Part shown: positions 31,969 through 40,045 of the stretch, in pieces
Layout: the number at the start of each line of letters is the position of its first letter
Position numbering within the stretch: position 1 is the stretch's first letter
Origin: an uncultured beta proteobacterium
Lineage (GTDB): Bacteria; Pseudomonadota; Gammaproteobacteria; Burkholderiales; Rhodocyclaceae
Assembly (NCBI GenBank): GCA_903886975.1
Contig: CAISOB010000002.1
Span: 1 to 47,737, forward strand
DNA: 47,737 bases
Direction of reading: 5' to 3'
Made by a program: the position numbers and the translations under genes
Notes under the pieces: model-generated
Seen by the model: the letters and a program-made list of their open reading frames with translations, nothing else
Told to the model about the DNA's origin: nothing
Databases searched by the model: none

Positions 31969-33468
31969 TTGGAAAATTTCGGCAACCTGATGGATGGTTT
32001 CGGCATCGCGCTGTCCTTCTACCATCTGGCACTCATGGCGGCCGGCGTGCTGCTCGGCATCCTGGTCGGCGTCCTGCCCGGGCTGGGTGCGCCCAACGGC
32101 GTGTCGCTGCTGCTGCCGCTGACCTTCACGATGGACCCGGTGTCGGCGATTATTCTGCTCACCAGCATGTACTGGGGGGCTTTGTTCGGCGGTTCGACCA
32201 CGTCGATTCTGTTCAACATCCCGGGCGAACCCTCGTCGGTCGCGACGACCTTCGACGGCTATCCGATGGCCCAGCAGGGCAAGGCGACTCAGGCGCTGAC
32301 ACTGGCTTTCATGTCGGCCGGAACGGGCGCACTGTTTGGCGTCGTGCTGATCACCGCGCTGTCGACCTGGGTCGCGCAATTCGCGCTCAAGTTCAGTTCG
32401 CCCGAATATTTCGCCGTCTACCTGCTCACTTTCGCGAGCTTTATCGGCATGGGCAGCGCATCGCCATTCAAGGCAGTGGTCTCGATGATGCTTGGCTTTG
32501 CCTGTGCCGCGGTCGGCATGGACGGCGTCTCCGGCAACGTCCGGCTGACCTTCGGTTTCACGGCGTTGATTTCGGGAATCAGCTTCCTCGTCGCGGTGAT
32601 CGGCCTCTTCGGTATCGGTGAATTGCTGCAAACGATGGAAGAAGGTCTGCGCTTCGAAGGCCTGCACGCGCGCATCAACATTCGCGATGTCTTCCACGCC
32701 ATCTACACCCTGCCCAAGTACTGGGTGACGCTGCTGCGCAGCGCGCTGATCGGCTGCTGGATGGGCATCACGCCGGGCGGGCCGACAGCCGCTTCGTTCA
32801 TGAGCTACGGCCTGGCCAAGCGCTTTGCGCGCAACAAGGAGAATTTCGGCAAAGGCGATCCGAACGGCGTCATCGCCCCCGAAACGGCCGACCATTCGGC
32901 CGGAACCTGCGCGATCCTGCCGATGCTCGCGCTCGGCGTCCCCGGCTCGGCGACCGCGGCGGTGATGATGGGCGGTTTGATGATCTGGGGTCTGACGCCC
33001 GGACCGATGCTCTTCATCGAACGCCCCGATTTTGTCTGGAGTTTGATCGCCAGCATGTATCTCGGCAATGTCATGGCGGTCGTCCTGGTGCTCGCCACGG
33101 TGCCCTTCTTCGCCGCCATCCTGCGCATTCCTTTTTCGATCATCGGCCCGATGATCGTCGTCGTCTGTTTCATCGGCGCTTACACCATCGCCGGCTCGAC
33201 ACTCGACCTGTGGCTGGTTCTGCCTTTCGGCATCCTCGGCTATGTCTTCAAGAAACTCGATTATCCGATCGCGCCCATGGTCCTGGCCATGGTGCTCGGC
33301 GACAAGGCCGAAGACGCTTTCCGCCAGTCGATGATTTTCTCCAAGGGCTCGCTCGGCATTTTCTGGACCAACTCGATGCTGGTCGCTTCGATCATGACGA
33401 TCGCCATGCTGTTGTTGTTCTGGCCGCTGATCGGCAAGCTCATCGGCCGGCTGCGCAGGGCAATTTAG
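31969..33468 (+). CDS. tctA: TctA-type large membrane subunit
   Basis: A 499-residue polytopic protein with the usual TctA length and about eleven to twelve helices. The family signature is clear: GVLPGLGAPNGVSLLLPLTFTMDP near residue 35 and TSMYWGALFGGSTTSILFNIPGEPSS near residue 65, with a matching repeat in the second half (GVIAPETADHSAGTCAILPMLALGVPGS near residue 300). These two pseudo-symmetric loops form the transport site. The likely start is TTG 31969, with GGGGAGA upstream; no ATG fits better. It works with TctB and TctC to import one carboxylate driven by the ion gradient. Confidence 0.93.
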   Translation: MENFGNLMDGFGIALSFYHLALMAAGVLLGILVGVLPGLGAPNGVSLLLPLTFTMDPVSAIILLTSMYWGALFGGSTTSILFNIPGEPSSVATTFDGYPMAQQGKATQALTLAFMSAGTGALFGVVLITALSTWVAQFALKFSSPEYFAVYLLTFASFIGMGSASPFKAVVSMMLGFACAAVGMDGVSGNVRLTFGFTALISGISFLVAVIGLFGIGELLQTMEEGLRFEGLHARINIRDVFHAIYTLPKYWVTLLRSALIGCWMGITPGGPTAASFMSYGLAKRFARNKENFGKGDPNGVIAPETADHSAGTCAILPMLALGVPGSATAAVMMGGLMIWGLTPGPMLFIERPDFVWSLIASMYLGNVMAVVLVLATVPFFAAILRIPFSIIGPMIVVVCFIGAYTIAGSTLDLWLVLPFGILGYVFKKLDYPIAPMVLAMVLGDKAEDAFRQSMIFSKGSLGIFWTNSMLVASIMTIAMLLLFWPLIGKLIGRLRRAI

Positions 33469-33478
33469 GACGAGCCAG

Positions 33479-34363
33479 ATGCCCGCAATCGAACGCATCG
33501 GTCTTGTCGGCGCCGGCCTGATGGGCCGCGGCATGGCGCTCAATCTGCTCAAAGCCGGTTACCCGGTGAAGCTTTTCATCCACCGCAATCGCCAACGTCT
33601 CGACACGGTATTTGCGCAGGGCGCCACTGAAACGAATGATTTGCAGGAGCTCGCTCGCCGGTCTGATGCCATCATCATTTGCGTCGACAAGGCGGAGACC
33701 GTGCGCAGCGTCGTCAATGACTTGTTGCCCGCGCTAAGACCCGAGCACCTGCTGATCGATGCGACGACCTCGGATCCGGCAGTGACCCGCGAGATCGCCG
33801 AGAAGATGCGGCTGCACGAAGTCAGCTACGCCGATGCGCCGATCACCGGTGGCCCCGTGCAAGCCGAGGCCGGCGCCCTGGGTTCGCTGGTCGGTTGCGC
33901 CGCGGCGACTTTTCCGCGCGTAAAGAATATTGTCGTCAATTACTCGAAGGCCGTGCGCCGAATCGGCGACGTCGGCAGCGGGCACTTCGCCAAGCTGCTC
34001 AACAATTTTGTCACGCACGGAACCGTCACGCTGCTCGCCGAAGCCTACGGCCGGGCGCGGGAAAATGGCGTGGACTGGCAGGCGCTTTACGCGGTCATGG
34101 AGGCTGGCGCGGCGCGCTCGGGGACGCTCGAGAAAATGGTCAAGCCGGCGCTCGACGGAAATTTCGACGGCAGCCAGTTCTTCATTCGCAACGCGCAGAA
34201 GGATCTTGCTTATTTTTGCCGCGTCGCCGCATCATCCGAACGCGGCGCCAGCGTTCTCGGCGAAACGATACGCGGCGTATTCGACGCCGCCGTCGCGGCC
34301 GATCTCGGCGAACGCTATGTGAGCGCACTCCTCGATCCGGAAATTCGCGCGCCGGGCAAATAA
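33479..34363 (+). CDS. Beta-hydroxyacid dehydrogenase (third paralogue)
   Basis: A 294-residue NAD(P)-dependent dehydrogenase with the Rossmann start GLVGAGLMGRGMALNLLKAG, the substrate motif DAPITGGPVQAEAGALGSLVG near residue 120, and the catalytic Lys in GSGHFAKLLNN near residue 170. The substrate motif differs from the copies at 3173 and 14949. It starts 10 bases after tctA, so it belongs to the pdxA-tct operon and acts on the imported acid or a product. L-threonate dehydrogenase LtnD, which makes 2-oxo-tetronate, is one possibility; 2-hydroxy-3-oxopropionate reductase is another. Confidence 0.83.
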   Translation: MPAIERIGLVGAGLMGRGMALNLLKAGYPVKLFIHRNRQRLDTVFAQGATETNDLQELARRSDAIIICVDKAETVRSVVNDLLPALRPEHLLIDATTSDPAVTREIAEKMRLHEVSYADAPITGGPVQAEAGALGSLVGCAAATFPRVKNIVVNYSKAVRRIGDVGSGHFAKLLNNFVTHGTVTLLAEAYGRARENGVDWQALYAVMEAGAARSGTLEKMVKPALDGNFDGSQFFIRNAQKDLAYFCRVAASSERGASVLGETIRGVFDAAVAADLGERYVSALLDPEIRAPGK

Positions 34364-34370
34364 CCGGCGC

Positions 34371-34406
34371 AAAAAAACCGCGTCGGCCATTGCTGGCGGA
34401 CACGGT
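34371..34406 (-). terminator. Intrinsic terminator of frd operon
   Basis: Read on the minus strand, ACCGTGTCCGCC (34406-34395) pairs with GGCCGACGCGGT (34388-34377) over 12 bp with one G-U wobble and one mismatch, followed directly by seven T residues (34377-34371). It lies about 50 bases after the frdD stop. This is the clearest rho-independent terminator in the window apart from 43638-43669. Confidence 0.8.
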
Positions 34407-34456
34407 CTTTGACTCTGACCGGGCCGCAACGAGTAGCCCGAATCCGACCGACCTTC

Positions 34457-34825
34457 TTAGAAGCCCAAGCCGAGCAGGCCCACCGCGCAGACCACGGTGA
34501 CCAGCATAGCGATCCCGTAGCAGAGCAGCTTGGCGCCCATGCCGGCATGGATACCGAACTCGTGCAGCGAGTGGTAGACGCGATGCACGCAGAACCACAG
34601 CGACAGCGAAATGATCGCGAAGATGAAACCCTTGCCGATGAAGTTCTGGGCAAAGGCGAGCATCTTCGGGTAACTCATCGTGCCGGCCGGCAACAGGAAA
34701 CCCAGCGGAACGGCAATGCCGGTGATGAAGATCATCATCGGCACGAACAGCGCCGACAACATGCCGCCGGCGCCGAACAGGCCCCAGAAAATCGGTGCGT
34801 TGGAACGCGTGCGATACTTGCTCAT
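34457..34825 (-). CDS. frdD: Fumarate reductase membrane subunit D
   Basis: A 122-residue membrane anchor with three helices. It begins MSKYRTRSNAPIFWGLFGAGGM, matching the FrdD pattern (RSNAPxFWxLFGAGGM) seen in E. coli, and has HRVYHSLHEFGIHAG near residue 81, where quinone contacts are expected. With FrdC it anchors the FrdAB dimer on the cytoplasmic face and passes electrons from menaquinol to fumarate. The ATG overlaps the frdC stop (ATGA, 34825-34822), so the true start is 34825 although the frame is open further upstream. It is the last gene of the frd operon, followed by an intrinsic terminator. Confidence 0.9.
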   Translation of the reverse strand: MSKYRTRSNAPIFWGLFGAGGMLSALFVPMMIFITGIAVPLGFLLPAGTMSYPKMLAFAQNFIGKGFIFAIISLSLWFCVHRVYHSLHEFGIHAGMGAKLLCYGIAMLVTVVCAVGLLGLGF

Positions 34826-35220
34826 AGTGCAATCCTCCAAACCAGGGCCAGCAGTGCCAGTCCGGCTGCGGCGGCGACCGCCAGGGCAGTGCCGGTAAGC
34901 GCTTCGGGCGCCATTTTCTTGCCGCCGACGATGACTGGCGGCATGGTGATCGGCAGGATCTTGAACCACGAATAGGTGTGATACACGGCCCCGGCCAGCA
35001 ATACAAGATGGCAAAGCACCGAGAGCGGGCTCTGCATCGCCGCGAGCCAGCCATTCCATGCGGCTTCGCCCTGGCCGAGCCGGATCACGCCGACCAGCAG
35101 GACGAGGCAATAGGCAGCGACGAACAGCGCGGTGCTCTCGTGAATCATGTACTCGACGAAGTACGGGTTCTTCTTCCACCAACCGTCCATCGAACGGACA
35201 TAAGGCTTACGCTTGCTCAC
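34822..35220 (-). CDS. frdC: Fumarate reductase membrane subunit C
   Basis: A 132-residue, three-helix membrane anchor. The N-terminus KRKPYVRSMDGWWKKNPYFVEYMIHE matches E. coli FrdC (KRKPYVRPMxxxWWKKxPFYxxYMxxE), and AGAVYHTYSWFKILP near residue 77 matches the conserved HTxTWFxLxP. FrdC holds part of the quinone site. It starts at GTG 35220, overlapping the frdB stop (GTGA), and its stop overlaps frdD. Having both C and D anchors marks a fumarate reductase rather than a succinate dehydrogenase with haem-bearing anchors. Confidence 0.92.
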   Translation of the reverse strand: MSKRKPYVRSMDGWWKKNPYFVEYMIHESTALFVAAYCLVLLVGVIRLGQGEAAWNGWLAAMQSPLSVLCHLVLLAGAVYHTYSWFKILPITMPPVIVGGKKMAPEALTGTALAVAAAAGLALLALVWRIAL

Positions 35221-35972
35221 TTGGAACCCCCCTTCGGCGACAGGAAGCGCAGGAAGTAATCCTTCGCTGCATTGGCTTTGTTGATATTGACGGCGCTGGC
35301 CGGATCAACGTGTTTCGGACAGACTTCCGAGCAATAACCCACCGCACTGCAGTTATAGACGCCTTCTTCGGACGCGACGAGTTCCATCCGCGATGCACTG
35401 GCGCCGTCGCGCGAGTCCATGTTGTAACGGTGCAGCAGCGCCATGGCCGCGGGGCCGATGAAGTCGGGATTCAAGCCGAACTGCGGGCAGGCGGCATAGC
35501 ACAGCGTGCAGTTGATGCACGAAGTGAACTGGATGTAGGCGTTGAACTCCTTGGGCGTCTGCAGGTACTCGCCCTCGGCCAGCGTCTTCGGCTCTTTCGG
35601 GATGATGTAGGGCTGGATGGCCTCGAGCTTCTCGATGAAACCGGAGAGATCGACGACCAGATCCTTCTCGATCGGGAAGTGCGCAAGCGCTTCGATGCGA
35701 ATCCGGTTCGGGTAGTAGTCGCGCAGGAAAGTCTCGCATGAGAGCTTCGGGATGCCGTTGATCATCATGCCGCAGCTGCCGCAGATGGCCATCCGGCACG
35801 ACCAGCGGAAGGTCAGCGAACCGTCGAAGTTGTCCTTGATGTATTGCGCGCCCTGCAGCACCGACATGTCATCGGTAAATGGCACCTTGTACACCTCGAG
35901 ATGCGGCTCTTCGTCGCTCTCGGGGTTGTAGCGCAGAACCTCGATTTCAATGATCTTGTGATTCTCAGACAT
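35217..35972 (-). CDS. frdB: Fumarate reductase iron-sulfur subunit
   Basis: A 251-residue iron-sulfur protein with all three clusters' ligands visible: [2Fe-2S] in CRMAICGSCG plus a later Cys in KLSC (residues about 58-78), [4Fe-4S] in CINCTLCYAACP near residue 150, and [3Fe-4S] in CSAVGYCSEVCPKHVDP near residue 205. It links the FAD of FrdA to the membrane quinone. ATG 35972 is the family start; it overlaps the end of frdA by eight bases, and the frame upstream to 36023 lies inside frdA. Confidence 0.95.
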   Translation of the reverse strand: MSENHKIIEIEVLRYNPESDEEPHLEVYKVPFTDDMSVLQGAQYIKDNFDGSLTFRWSCRMAICGSCGMMINGIPKLSCETFLRDYYPNRIRIEALAHFPIEKDLVVDLSGFIEKLEAIQPYIIPKEPKTLAEGEYLQTPKEFNAYIQFTSCINCTLCYAACPQFGLNPDFIGPAAMALLHRYNMDSRDGASASRMELVASEEGVYNCSAVGYCSEVCPKHVDPASAVNINKANAAKDYFLRFLSPKGGSK

Positions 35973-37767
35973 GGGATGCTTTCCTTTCCTGGTCTGCTTT
36001 TTCGCCCGCAGCGCCGTACGCACGCGTCTCTGGCTGAGACTTGGTGATCTTCACATCGCCCAAGGCAATGCGCGGTGCGCCATCGGCAACGTAGTAGGCT
36101 TCCGAGTGCTTGAGGAAGTTGACGTCGTCACGCTTGGTGTAAGCGCCGTCCGGACCGTCGAGACGCTGGTGGGCGCCGCGCGATTCCTTGCGGTTGATCG
36201 CCGAATGCGCCATCGTCTGCGCGACGTCGAGCTGATAGTCGAGTTCGACGGCGGTCAACCAATCGGTATTCCAAACGCTCGACTTGTCGTCGATGCTGAT
36301 GTTCTTGAAGCGGGCACGCAATTCGGCGAGCTTGTCGCAAGTGGCCTGCATGGTGTCTTCGGTGCGGTAAATGCCGCAACCGTCTTCCATGCTTTGCGCC
36401 ATCTCCTTGCGGATAACCGCGATGCTCTCGGTACCGCCGGTCTTGGTCTTGAGTGCCAGGATCCGCTGTTCGATGGCTTGGGCTTGCTTGAGCAGGCTGG
36501 AAGAATTGCCGGGAGACACCGCTTTGGCGTATTTGGCCGCTTCGTCGCCGGCCAGTTTGCCGAACACGACGAGTTCAGTCAGCGAGTTCGAACCCAATCG
36601 ATTGGCCCCGTGCAGGCCGACACTTGCGCACTCGCCGATGGCGTAAAGCCCCGGCAGAGAAGCGGCGCACTTGGCATCGACCTTGATGCCGCCCATGGTG
36701 TAGTGGATGCCGGCGCGAACCGGGATCAATTCCTTGGCGGGATCGAGGCCCATGAAGGTTTCGGCCATTTCGTAAATCAGCGGCAGACGCTCGCGCAGGT
36801 GCGCTTCGCCGAGGTGGCGCATATCGAGAAACACCACCGAGCCGAGTGTCGGGTGTTCGAAGGTGCGCCCCTTCTGTTTTTCATACCAGAAGGCCTGGCT
36901 CAAACGGTCGCGCGGGCCAAGTTCCATGTACTTGTTCTTCGGCTTGTCCTGCAAGGGTCCGAGGCCGTAGTCTTGCAGGTAGCGGTAACCGTCCTTGTTG
37001 ACCAGGAAGCCGCCCTCGCCGCGACAGGCTTCGGTGAACAGCAAACCGGTAACCGGCATGCAAGTCGGGTGATATTGCATGAACTCCATGTCGCGCAAGG
37101 CCACGCCGTGCCGGTAAGCGAGCGCCATGCCGTCGCCGGTGACGATGCCGCCGTTGGTGTTCTCGCGGAAAACGCGACCCGCGCCGCCGGTGGCGATGAT
37201 CACCGACTTGCCTTCGATCAGGTGGAATTCGCCGGTGGACATTTCGATGGTGACGACACCCTGAACGCGGCCGTCTTCTTCAATCAGGTCGACGCAGAAG
37301 TGCTCGTCAAAACGCTTGATCGACGGATACTTGATCGAGGTCTGAAACAAGGTGTGCAGGATGTGGAAACCGCTCTTGTCGGCAGCGAACCAGGTCCGCT
37401 CGATCTTCATGCCGCCGAAGGCGCGCACGTTGACATGGCCATCTTCGGTACGGCTCCACGGGCAGCCCCAGTGCTCGAGCTGGGTCAGCTCGATCGGCGC
37501 CTGCTTGACAAAATATTCGACGACATCCTGTTCGCAGAGCCAGTCACCGCCGCCGACCGTGTCGTGGAAGTGATAGTCGTAGCTATCGGTCGATTTCTTG
37601 ACGCCAGCGGCGCCCCCCTCGGCAGCGACAGTGTGGCTGCGCATCGGGTAGACCTTTGAAACCAGCGCGATCTTCAGTAAAGGATCGGACTCTGCCACGG
37701 CAATCGCCGCGCGCAAACCGGCTCCGCCTCCTCCAACGATTACTACATCAGCCTTGAAAATTTCCAC
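35965..37767 (-). CDS. frdA: Fumarate reductase flavoprotein subunit
   Basis: A 600-residue flavoprotein. It begins VEIFKADVVIVGGGGAGLRAAIA (FAD-binding GxGxxG), and the covalent-FAD His lies in YPMRSHTVAAEGG near residue 45. The active-site segments are FGGMKIERTWFAADKSGFH near residue 120, the catalytic Arg in TEACRGEGGFLVN near residue 270, and GECASVGLHGANRLGSNSL near residue 370. It closely parallels E. coli FrdA, including KNKYMELGPRD. It reduces fumarate to succinate in anaerobic respiration. Start GTG 37767 follows AAAGGA at seven bases; an in-frame codon at 37818 is less likely. It is the first gene of frdABCD. Confidence 0.95.
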   Translation of the reverse strand: MEIFKADVVIVGGGGAGLRAAIAVAESDPLLKIALVSKVYPMRSHTVAAEGGAAGVKKSTDSYDYHFHDTVGGGDWLCEQDVVEYFVKQAPIELTQLEHWGCPWSRTEDGHVNVRAFGGMKIERTWFAADKSGFHILHTLFQTSIKYPSIKRFDEHFCVDLIEEDGRVQGVVTIEMSTGEFHLIEGKSVIIATGGAGRVFRENTNGGIVTGDGMALAYRHGVALRDMEFMQYHPTCMPVTGLLFTEACRGEGGFLVNKDGYRYLQDYGLGPLQDKPKNKYMELGPRDRLSQAFWYEKQKGRTFEHPTLGSVVFLDMRHLGEAHLRERLPLIYEMAETFMGLDPAKELIPVRAGIHYTMGGIKVDAKCAASLPGLYAIGECASVGLHGANRLGSNSLTELVVFGKLAGDEAAKYAKAVSPGNSSSLLKQAQAIEQRILALKTKTGGTESIAVIRKEMAQSMEDGCGIYRTEDTMQATCDKLAELRARFKNISIDDKSSVWNTDWLTAVELDYQLDVAQTMAHSAINRKESRGAHQRLDGPDGAYTKRDDVNFLKHSEAYYVADGAPRIALGDVKITKSQPETRAYGAAGEKADQERKASHV

Positions 37768-37868
37768 GCCAAATCCTTTCTCGCTTATGCGAATTTCCCT
37801 GCGACCAGCGCCAATCAAACGCCGTCGGAACTGCCTTCCGGCCGACGCTTGGTGTTCAACGACCCGCG

Positions 37869-37897
37869 ATTATGGCGTCGTTTTCATTTTCCGGCAA
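37869..37897 (-). promoter_or_regulatory. Possible frd promoter
   Basis: On the minus strand, TTGCCG (37897-37892), a 17-base spacer and CATAAT (37874-37869) lie about 100 bases before frdA. I see no convincing FNR box (TTGAT-N4-ATCAA) nearby. An imperfect hairpin (CGTCGG 37823-37828 with CCGACG 37842-37847) lies in the leader. Confidence 0.4.
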
Positions 37898-37985
37898 CTT
37901 TTGGCGTTCGATGCTGTCGCGCCGTGCTATGCAGGCTGAATTTCTTTTGCCGCATCCCTCGCCGAACGAGGAATCGAAACGCTGA

Positions 37986-38792
37986 TTAAACAGCGGGATA
38001 GGCGATTCTTCGCAGACCCGGAATGATCGAAATCGCGTTGGCGGCCGTGGCCTCGACGAGCCCGTCCAGCGGCAGTGAACGCAGGCCGGCAAGCGCCTTG
38101 GCAATTGAAGGTAGTTCAGCCGGTGTATTGCGTCCGCCCGCCAGCCATGACGGAGGAATATCCGGCGCATCGGTTTCCAGGACCAGGCAGTCAAGCGGCA
38201 GGGTCGCTGCGAGCCGGCGAATGCGTGTCGACCCAGCGTAGGTCAGAGCGCCGCCAAAGCCGAGCTTGAAACCGAGCGTAATGAATTCGTCGGCCTGCTG
38301 CCGGCTGCCGTTGAAGGCGTGCGCGATGCCGCCCCTGACCTTGACGCGGCGCAGGCACTTCAGGACCTGGTCGACGGCACGGCGCACATGCAGCAGGACC
38401 GGCAGGTCGAAATCGCGTGCGATCTTCAACTGTTCGACGAGAAAGTGTTCCTGGCGCGTCGCGTCGAAACCAGGAACGAAGAAATCGAGGCCGATTTCGC
38501 CGACCGCGACCGGCGGCGTCGCCGTCGTCGCCTGCGCGCTCAACCATTCGCGCAAGAGCGGCAAGTCGGCCTCAGTCGCCTGATCGATGAACAGCGGGTG
38601 CATGCCGTAAGCCGGCAGACACTGCGGATAGCGCAAGCAGCAATCACGCACGGCGGCGAAGCTGGCCGTGGCCACCGCCGGGATAACGACCGCCGCGACT
38701 CCGGCGGCGCTCGCCGCGAGAACCACCGCATCGCGATCATCGGCGAATTCGGACGCGTCCAAATGGCAGTGCGTGTCGATCAAGAGCGGCAT
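37986..38792 (-). CDS. tatD: TatD-family metal-dependent hydrolase
   Basis: A 268-residue amidohydrolase-fold protein. The metal ligands read as His-x-His in LIDTHCHLDASEF near residue 6, Glu in VAVGEIGLDFF near residue 98, His in PVLLHVRRA near residue 135, His in GIAHAFNGS near residue 158, and Asp in LETDAPDIPP near residue 208. TatD enzymes are 3'-5' DNA/RNA exonucleases, some with D-aminoacyl-tRNA deacylase activity. It is two bases downstream of dadA on the same strand, so they are probably co-transcribed. Confidence 0.9.
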   Translation of the reverse strand: MPLLIDTHCHLDASEFADDRDAVVLAASAAGVAAVVIPAVATASFAAVRDCCLRYPQCLPAYGMHPLFIDQATEADLPLLREWLSAQATTATPPVAVGEIGLDFFVPGFDATRQEHFLVEQLKIARDFDLPVLLHVRRAVDQVLKCLRRVKVRGGIAHAFNGSRQQADEFITLGFKLGFGGALTYAGSTRIRRLAATLPLDCLVLETDAPDIPPSWLAGGRNTPAELPSIAKALAGLRSLPLDGLVEATAANAISIIPGLRRIAYPAV

Positions 38793-38794
38793 GG

Positions 38795-40042
38795 CTATAT
38801 GGCGCGCAACTCAATTTCCGGCGCGCGGCCGCTGACAATATCGGCAAGCGCCTTGCCGGAGCCGCAGGCCATCGTCCAGCCGAGCGTTCCGTGACCGGTG
38901 TTGAGATACAAATTGGGCAGACGAAAACGCCCGACAAACGGCACGTTCGACGGCGTCGATGGCCGCAGGCCGCACCAGAATTCGGGTTCGCCGGCAGGCC
39001 GCAGATCCGGGAACAGTTGTTCGGTGCGCTGCACCAGGGCTCGGCAACGCACGGCGTTCAGTTCCGTGTTGTAGCCGTTGAACTCGGCAGTGCCGGCGAT
39101 GCGCAGACGGTGGCCCAGGCGGGAGAAGACCAGCTTGTGCCCGTCGTCGGTCATCGCCACGCTGGGCGCCACGCTGTCCCGCGCCAGCGGCACGGTCGCC
39201 GAGTAGCCCTTAGCCGGATAGACCGGGAGATTGAATCCGAGCGGGCGCAAGAGCAGCGGCGTATAGCTGCCGAGCGCGATGACGTAGGCATCGGCGCTGA
39301 GCAGCTCGCTTTCGGCCGCGGTCTTGACCCACGCGCCGGCGATGCTGCCGCCCGCCTTGATCAGACGGGCGACCGTCGTGTCGTAGCGAAACGCGACGCC
39401 GCGCGCGCCGCAAAATTCGGCGAGCTTGCGGGTGAAGCACTGGGCATCGCCCGACTCGTCGGCCGCGGTGTAGTCGCCGCCGACCAGGAGATGGCGCGCG
39501 GCCTGCAGCGCCGGCTCGATGGCGACGCAGGCGTCGGCGTCCACGACGCGCCGGTCGCAACCGAATTCGCGCAAGACATTCGCTGCCTCGACTGCCGCCG
39601 CAAACTCCCGGTGTTCGGTATAAACGTGCAGGATGCCGCGCTGCAGCTGGTCGTACTCGATCGCCGTCTCGGCGCGCAAGGCCTGCAAAGCGGCGCGGCT
39701 ATAGAGGGCCAGGGTGACGATATCGCGGACGTTGGCGCGCGTGCGCGCCGGCGTGCATTCGCGCAGGAAGCGCAGGGCCCAGTCGAACAGCGCAGTATCC
39801 CAGCGCAGCCGGAAGAGCAGCGGCGCGTCCTCGCGCCCCATCCAGCACAGCGCGCGCAGCGGCGCGTGCGGATTGGACCAGGGCTCGGCATGCGAAACGG
39901 AAATCTGGCCGCCGTTGGCGAAACTCGTTTCAAGTCCGGCGGCGCTTCGGCGATCGACGACGGTAACTTGATGGCCGGCCTGGGCGAGATACCACGCACT
40001 GCTGACGCCAATGACGCCGGCGCCGAGGATCAAGACCTTCAA
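38795..40042 (-). CDS. dadA: D-amino acid dehydrogenase small subunit
   Basis: A 415-residue FAD-dependent D-amino acid dehydrogenase. The FAD motif is MKVLILGAGVIGVSSAWYLAQAGHQVTVVDRR, followed by the DadA marker ETSFANGGQISVSHAEPWSNP near residue 38. The C-terminus contains WCGLRPSTPSNVPFVG and the FAD-closing LYLNTGHGTLGWTMACGSGKALADI. It oxidises D-alanine and other D-amino acids, passing electrons to the membrane quinone pool. It begins four bases after the spoT stop. No alanine racemase gene accompanies it here. Confidence 0.92.
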   Translation of the reverse strand: MKVLILGAGVIGVSSAWYLAQAGHQVTVVDRRSAAGLETSFANGGQISVSHAEPWSNPHAPLRALCWMGREDAPLLFRLRWDTALFDWALRFLRECTPARTRANVRDIVTLALYSRAALQALRAETAIEYDQLQRGILHVYTEHREFAAAVEAANVLREFGCDRRVVDADACVAIEPALQAARHLLVGGDYTAADESGDAQCFTRKLAEFCGARGVAFRYDTTVARLIKAGGSIAGAWVKTAAESELLSADAYVIALGSYTPLLLRPLGFNLPVYPAKGYSATVPLARDSVAPSVAMTDDGHKLVFSRLGHRLRIAGTAEFNGYNTELNAVRCRALVQRTEQLFPDLRPAGEPEFWCGLRPSTPSNVPFVGRFRLPNLYLNTGHGTLGWTMACGSGKALADIVSGRAPEIELRAI

Positions 40043-40045
40043 AAA

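Noticed and set aside
31966..33552. A 528-residue minus-strand frame opposite tctA
   Set aside because: It is the antisense of a clearly conserved TctA gene; its sequence is rich in Arg, Asp, His and Gln as expected for the complement of a GC-rich membrane protein gene and has no recognisable domain.
35971..37659. A 562-residue plus-strand frame opposite frdA
   Set aside because: The opposite strand encodes an FrdA with all catalytic residues. The antisense frame has no family features.
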